A stretch of DNA of 64,000 nucleotides, taken from contig NZ_JACVZV010000038.1 of the NCBI RefSeq assembly GCF_014654725.1, positions 56,608 to 120,607 on the forward strand, written 5' to 3'. The notes beneath the pieces are model-generated. The model ran no database searches and was not told the DNA's origin. It saw nothing but the letters and a program-made list of their open reading frames with translations. The position numbers were made by a program, and so were the translations under genes. Positions 60,034 through 64,000 of this stretch are shown piece by piece (position 1 is the first letter of the stretch; each line of letters opens with the position of its first letter). Source of the stretch: Vulcanococcus sp. Clear-D1. GTDB taxonomy: Bacteria; Cyanobacteriota; Cyanobacteriia; PCC-6307; Cyanobiaceae.

Positions 60034-61368
60034 ATGGGTCTGGATCGCAGCGTGAGCTTGCTGGAGGCGAGCCGCTTCTGGTGGCAGCTGGGCTGGGTGA
60101 GTTTTGGCGGGCCCGCCGGCCAGATTGCGCTCCTGCACCGGGAGCTGGTGGAGCAGCGGCGCTGGCTGAGCGAGCGCCGCTATCTGCATGCCCTGAATTT
60201 CTGCATGTTGTTGCCCGGGCCGGAGGCCACCCAGCTGGCCACCTATCTGGGTTGGTTGATGCATGGCTGGCCCGGCGCACTGATCGCCGGCGCACTCTTC
60301 CTGTTGCCCTCCGCGCTGCTGATCAGTGCCCTGGCCTGGCTCTACGCCGTGTGGGGCAGCTGGCCGCTGCTGGCTTCAGTGTTTGCGGCACTCAAGCCGG
60401 TGGTGCTGGCGATGGTGGTGGTGGCGGCCTGGCGCCTAGCGCGGCGCACGTTGCGCACCCCCCTGCATGCACTGCTGGCAGCCGTGGCCTTTGTGCTTTT
60501 GCTGGCCTCTGCCTTGCCCTACCCCGTGCTGGTGTTGGGCGCGGCCCTGGTGGGTTGGCTTGCGGGTCGTTGGCGGCCGCGCTGGATCTTGCCTGCTGCA
60601 GCCGAGACGAGCGCTGCGCCAGCTGCCGAGGTTTCTGTCGATCTCGCTGTGGCCGGCCTGGCGCCACTGCATGGCGATCACACCCCCACCCCTGCCCATG
60701 CCCGCTTCAGCGGCCGCGGCATGTTGCTCACGCTCTTGGCTTGGGGACTGGCGACGTTTGCTCCGCTGGCGGCTTTGGTGCGGCTGGGGGGGTGGGATGG
60801 TTCGCTGGCGCTGATGGCGCGGTTCTTCAGCCAGGTGGCGCTGGTGAGCTTCGGCGGCGCCTATGCCGTGCTGCCGTATGTGGCCCAGGGAGCCGTGGAG
60901 CAGCACGGCTGGCTCTCGGCCAGTCAGATGTTGGATGGTCTGGCTCTGGGGGAAACCACGCCGGGGCCGCTGATCATGGTGCTCGCCTTCGTGGGCTTCA
61001 TGGGCGGGTGGAGCACGGGTGTGGGCGGTTGGGCGGCAGCGGCCGTCACCGTGTGGTTCACCTTTCTGCCGTCGTTCGGGTTCATCCTGGTGGGGGCGCC
61101 ACTGGTGGAGGCGAGCCGCGGCGATCAACGCTTCACGGCGCCGCTCACCGCGATCATGGCGGCACTGGTGGGCGTGATTGCCAGCCTGGCGGTGTGGTTC
61201 GTACTGCCGGTGCTGCTGCCAGCTGGCCACCTCGATGCCACGGCGGCGTTGCTGGTGCTGGCGGCGCTGTGGTTGTTGCTGCGGCAGCGCTGGGGGGTGC
61301 TGCCGCTCATCGGTTCAGCAGCCCTGTTGGGCGTGCTGCGCTTCGGCTTGGCTGAGCTTGTCCAGTAA
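60034..61368 (+). CDS. chrA: Chromate efflux transporter (CHR family)
   Basis: FWWQLGWVSFGGPAGQIALLHRELVEQRRWLSERRYLHALNFCMLLPGPEATQLATYLGW; second half VALVSFGGAYAVLPYVAQGAVEQHGWLSASQMLDGLALGETTPGPLIMVLAFVGF. Confidence 0.95.
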   Translation: MGLDRSVSLLEASRFWWQLGWVSFGGPAGQIALLHRELVEQRRWLSERRYLHALNFCMLLPGPEATQLATYLGWLMHGWPGALIAGALFLLPSALLISALAWLYAVWGSWPLLASVFAALKPVVLAMVVVAAWRLARRTLRTPLHALLAAVAFVLLLASALPYPVLVLGAALVGWLAGRWRPRWILPAAAETSAAPAAEVSVDLAVAGLAPLHGDHTPTPAHARFSGRGMLLTLLAWGLATFAPLAALVRLGGWDGSLALMARFFSQVALVSFGGAYAVLPYVAQGAVEQHGWLSASQMLDGLALGETTPGPLIMVLAFVGFMGGWSTGVGGWAAAAVTVWFTFLPSFGFILVGAPLVEASRGDQRFTAPLTAIMAALVGVIASLAVWFVLPVLLPAGHLDATAALLVLAALWLLLRQRWGVLPLIGSAALLGVLRFGLAELVQ

Positions 61369-61503
61369 AGGGGCCATCCAGGGTTGCCAGATGCCCCGCG
61401 CCAGGCTGTGTTGGCAGGGCTCATAGATGCGGCGCGCCCGGATGGTGTTGCGCAACAGCTGCAGCTCCTGGGCCGTGAGTTCAAGCGTGATGAAGGCTGC
61501 CAT
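61315..61503 (-). CDS. Small hypothetical protein downstream of psbA
   Basis: 62 aa: MAAFITLELTAQELQLLRNTIRARRIYEPCQHSLARGIWQPWMAPLLDKLSQAEAQHAQQGC; same strand as psbA, overlaps the chrA 3' end. Confidence 0.5.
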   Translation of the reverse strand: MAAFITLELTAQELQLLRNTIRARRIYEPCQHSLARGIWQPWMAPLLDKLSQAEAQHAQQGC

Positions 61504-61625
61504 CAGCTGGCCTCAGATTGGGTGATCCAGCTGTAGATGGTCTGGGCAACATCGGGCTGCTGATGCTGCAGGAGTGCCGCTGTTGTTGCGCACAGTGCCG
61601 CGAGCTGTGGTTCGCTTGATCTGGC

Positions 61626-62681
61626 TCAGCCTTGCCCCGGAGCTGGCTGTGCTGCCAGATCGAGGGGGAATTGGTGAGCGTTGCGCTCGTGCATGGCCTC
61701 GATGCCAAGGTTGCCGCGGTTGAGCACATCGGCCCAGGTGGGAATCACGCGACCTTGATGATCGAGCACGGCATGGTTGAAGTTGAAGCCATTGAGATTG
61801 AAGGCAAAGCTCACCACGGCTAGGGCTGAACACCAGATGCCGATCACCGGCCAGGCGGCGAGCAGGGCATGCACCCTGCGGCTGTTGTCGGTGGTGGCAT
61901 AGGGCATGATCAAGCGGCCCATGTAGGCGTGGGCAGCCACGATGTTGTAGGTGGGTTCTTTCTGGCCAAACAGATAGCCCCGGTTGATCGATTCTTCCTC
62001 GGTGGTTTCACGAATCAGGCTGCTGCTCACCAGCGAGCCATGCAGTGCCGCCAGAAATGCACCGCCGAAGCTGCCGGCTACAGCGAGCATGTGCAGCGGG
62101 TGCATCAGCACGTTGTGCTCAGCCTGCAGCACGAACATGAAATGGAAGGTGCCGGAGATGCCGAGAGGCATGCCATCGGCAAACGCTCCTTGCCCCAGGG
62201 GATACACCAACAACACGGCCATCGCTCCGGCCCAGGGGGCGGAGTAGGCCACGGCAATCCAAGGGCGCATGCCCAGCCGGTAGCTGAGTTCCCATTGGCG
62301 ACCCATCCAGGCTGTGATTCCGATCAGGAAGTGGAACACGATCAGCTGATAGGGGCCGCCGTTGTAGAGCCACTCCTCCACGCTGGAGGCTTCCCATAGG
62401 GGATAGAAGTGCAGCCCGATGGCATTCGAGCTCGGCACCACGGCCGCGCTGATCAAGTTGTTGCCCCCTAGGAGCGAACCGCTCACCGGTTCGCGGATGC
62501 CATCGACATCCACCGACGGTGCGGCCACGAAGGCCATGGCGAACACGATCGTGGCCGTGAGCAGGCAAGGAATCATCAGCACACCGAACCAACCGATGTA
62601 GATGCGGTTGCCGGTGTTGGTGATCCATGCACGGAATAGGCGCCAGGGATGACTCCTGGCCGCAGAAGAAAGGCTTGTCAT
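61626..62681 (-). CDS. psbA: Photosystem II D1 protein, divergent variant
   Basis: 351 aa: [20 protein letters not shown]...[64 protein letters not shown]...[32 protein letters not shown]...[14 protein letters not shown]. Confidence 0.97.
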   Translation of the reverse strand: MTSLSSAARSHPWRLFRAWITNTGNRIYIGWFGVLMIPCLLTATIVFAMAFVAAPSVDVDGIREPVSGSLLGGNNLISAAVVPSSNAIGLHFYPLWEASSVEEWLYNGGPYQLIVFHFLIGITAWMGRQWELSYRLGMRPWIAVAYSAPWAGAMAVLLVYPLGQGAFADGMPLGISGTFHFMFVLQAEHNVLMHPLHMLAVAGSFGGAFLAALHGSLVSSSLIRETTEEESINRGYLFGQKEPTYNIVAAHAYMGRLIMPYATTDNSRRVHALLAAWPVIGIWCSALAVVSFAFNLNGFNFNHAVLDHQGRVIPTWADVLNRGNLGIEAMHERNAHQFPLDLAAQPAPGQG

Positions 62682-62962
62682 GGCGATTGGTGTGATGACA
62701 CACGCCCCGACGATCTCTATGCGCTGGCGGGGCGGGTGCTGCGTGCAGTGCGGTGCAACGAGACGCTGATCCTGAGGTGGCTGCGTGCTGTGTCAGAGGA
62801 CCGGATCAGTCCATGGCTCGTTGCGCCGCATTCAGGCTGGCCGGTTTCAGCTGGTGCCGGGCTCCCTGCCACCACCTTGCAGCGGCACTGCAGCCGATCG
62901 GTGCAGGCGGGTCCTGCGCACAGTGGCTGGCGTGATCAGGCTGGAGCAGTTGCTTCCCCTCG

Positions 62963-63409
62963 ATGACCGCCGCGATCGTGATCCTGCTGGTGATCGGCAC
63001 CCTGGTGGTGGTGATCATGCCGAGCCGGGAGGAGTTCACCTGGTTTCTGCGCCTCCGCCGGCCGCGTTGGCTCAGCTTTGAGGGATGGATCCCACTGATC
63101 TGGTTGGGCATCTATGGCTGCTTCTATGCCTCGTCGCTGTTGGTGTGGAACCGGACCAGCAGTTGGGGATTGATGGTGGGCTATCTGCTGTTGCTTGTGT
63201 TGGTGCAGAGCTACACCTGGTTGATCTGCCGAACCCGTCGCCTCGCCAATGGCACAGCCGTGGGCCTGGCTGGTTGGCTCTGGGGGGTGGCGCTCACCCT
63301 GGTGGTGGCCGGTTCGTCGCAACCCGCGGCCCTGTTGTTGATTCCCTACCTGCTTTGGAGTCCGGTGGGCACGCTTGTGACCTGGCAGATGCAGCGCCTG
63401 AACCGCTGA
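62963..63409 (+). CDS. TspO/MBR family-like membrane protein
   Basis: PSREEFTWFLRLRRPRWLSFEGWIPLIWLGIYGCFYASSLLVW...LLLIPYLLWSPVGTLVTWQMQRLN; five-TM layout. Confidence 0.7.
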   Translation: MTAAIVILLVIGTLVVVIMPSREEFTWFLRLRRPRWLSFEGWIPLIWLGIYGCFYASSLLVWNRTSSWGLMVGYLLLLVLVQSYTWLICRTRRLANGTAVGLAGWLWGVALTLVVAGSSQPAALLLIPYLLWSPVGTLVTWQMQRLNR

Positions 63410-63489
63410 TGCACCGCTGATGCCCCGGATCCGGACCTGCCGATGATCGTGCGCCTCGGTAAACCGGGAGCAGCGTCAGCGGTGGCTCG

Positions 63490-63699
63490 ATGTTTCTGAA
63501 AACGCGGCACGACGGCTCCTTGATGGAGGTGTTGAGTCTTCCTGCCTTGTTTGATCCCTTCCTCACGCATCTGCAGGGCCGTCTCCATGCCGGCGAGGAG
63601 CTGCAGGAGCCCGAGCGATTTCTCAAGACAGATCTGATCTTTCCTTCCGGTGAACCGCTGCCGCGGTGCTGGCTCGATCCCCACTACAGCAAGCAATAA
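63490..63699 (+). CDS. Small hypothetical protein
   Basis: 69 aa: MFLKTRHDGSLMEVLSLPALFDPFLTHLQGRLHAGEELQEPERFLKTDLIFPSGEPLPRCWLDPHYSKQ; charged, Trp/Pro-rich, compositionally protein-like. Confidence 0.55.
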   Translation: MFLKTRHDGSLMEVLSLPALFDPFLTHLQGRLHAGEELQEPERFLKTDLIFPSGEPLPRCWLDPHYSKQ

Positions 63700-64000
63700 G
63701 CGGTTCTTGACCGGAATGGCTGAGTTGTTGCTCTCTTTTGGGAGTCGTAGTTGCTTGCTGATTTGCGCAGTTCTAGGCGTAGATCTGAGGGCTATTTCCC
63801 GCTTGGGAGCATCTTCTCTTCGCTACTCGACCCAGGCTGGTGAGTTGGATGGTCAGGGGGTGAGCGGTGCTCTTTCAGTCGGCGAAAGCTGATCTGTCGC
63901 GGTTAGATTAATTTGGTCTCTTCAGTGCTTCTGGGTTTGCTTGATCTAAGGAGACTCTGGAAAACCAGGGCCATTCGCGGGACAATGGTCCTGGGATCGC

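Noticed and set aside
61626-62681. Rogue D1 or chlorophyll f synthase (ChlF) interpretation of the variant psbA
   Set aside because: All Mn4CaO5 ligands checked (D170, E189, H332, E333, D342, A344) and YZ/H190 are present, which those variants lack.
62649-62966. 105-aa plus-strand ORF between psbA and the TspO-like gene
   Set aside because: Overlaps the psbA 5' end antisense and has an Arg/Trp/Ser-rich non-protein-like composition.

Overview
The window is a 64 kb chromosomal segment of an alpha-cyanobacterium of the Synechococcus/Cyanobium type. It is mostly high-GC and densely coded. I saw no rRNA, tRNA, CRISPR array, transposase or prophage. The left half (about 1-32.5 kb) is unusually rich in ion and nutrient transport: a SulP/BicA bicarbonate transporter, a seven-gene Mrp/Mnh antiporter operon, a CPA-type Na+/H+ antiporter, a visibly lower-GC cluster carrying sbtA/sbtB with a Crp-like regulator, a PsiE-like protein and a divergent sigma factor, then DUF389, a Ca2+/Na+ exchanger, Amt, a P2A ATPase, an Aap-type amino-acid ABC operon, a second CPA antiporter, an SLC13 permease, a CNNM/CorC protein and KtrB/KtrA. 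The right half is photosynthesis and housekeeping: chlN-chlB-(amidohydrolase)-chlL plus por, psaM (absent from the ORF track), crr6, lplA-like, trpF, folE, accA-aar-ado (alkane pathway), an S1-domain/Tab2 gene pair, photolyase, cyAbrB, chrA and a divergent psbA. The most interesting signals are: (1) an atypical D1 that keeps all the water-oxidation and Fe/Chl ligands I checked, but carries D1'-like substitutions and a remodelled QB pocket; (2) a perfect in-frame 48-bp tandem duplication in chlB; (3) the low-GC sbtAB islet with its own regulators; (4) a sigma factor altered at promoter-recognition residues. All family calls come from reading the translated sequence; no database searches were run.
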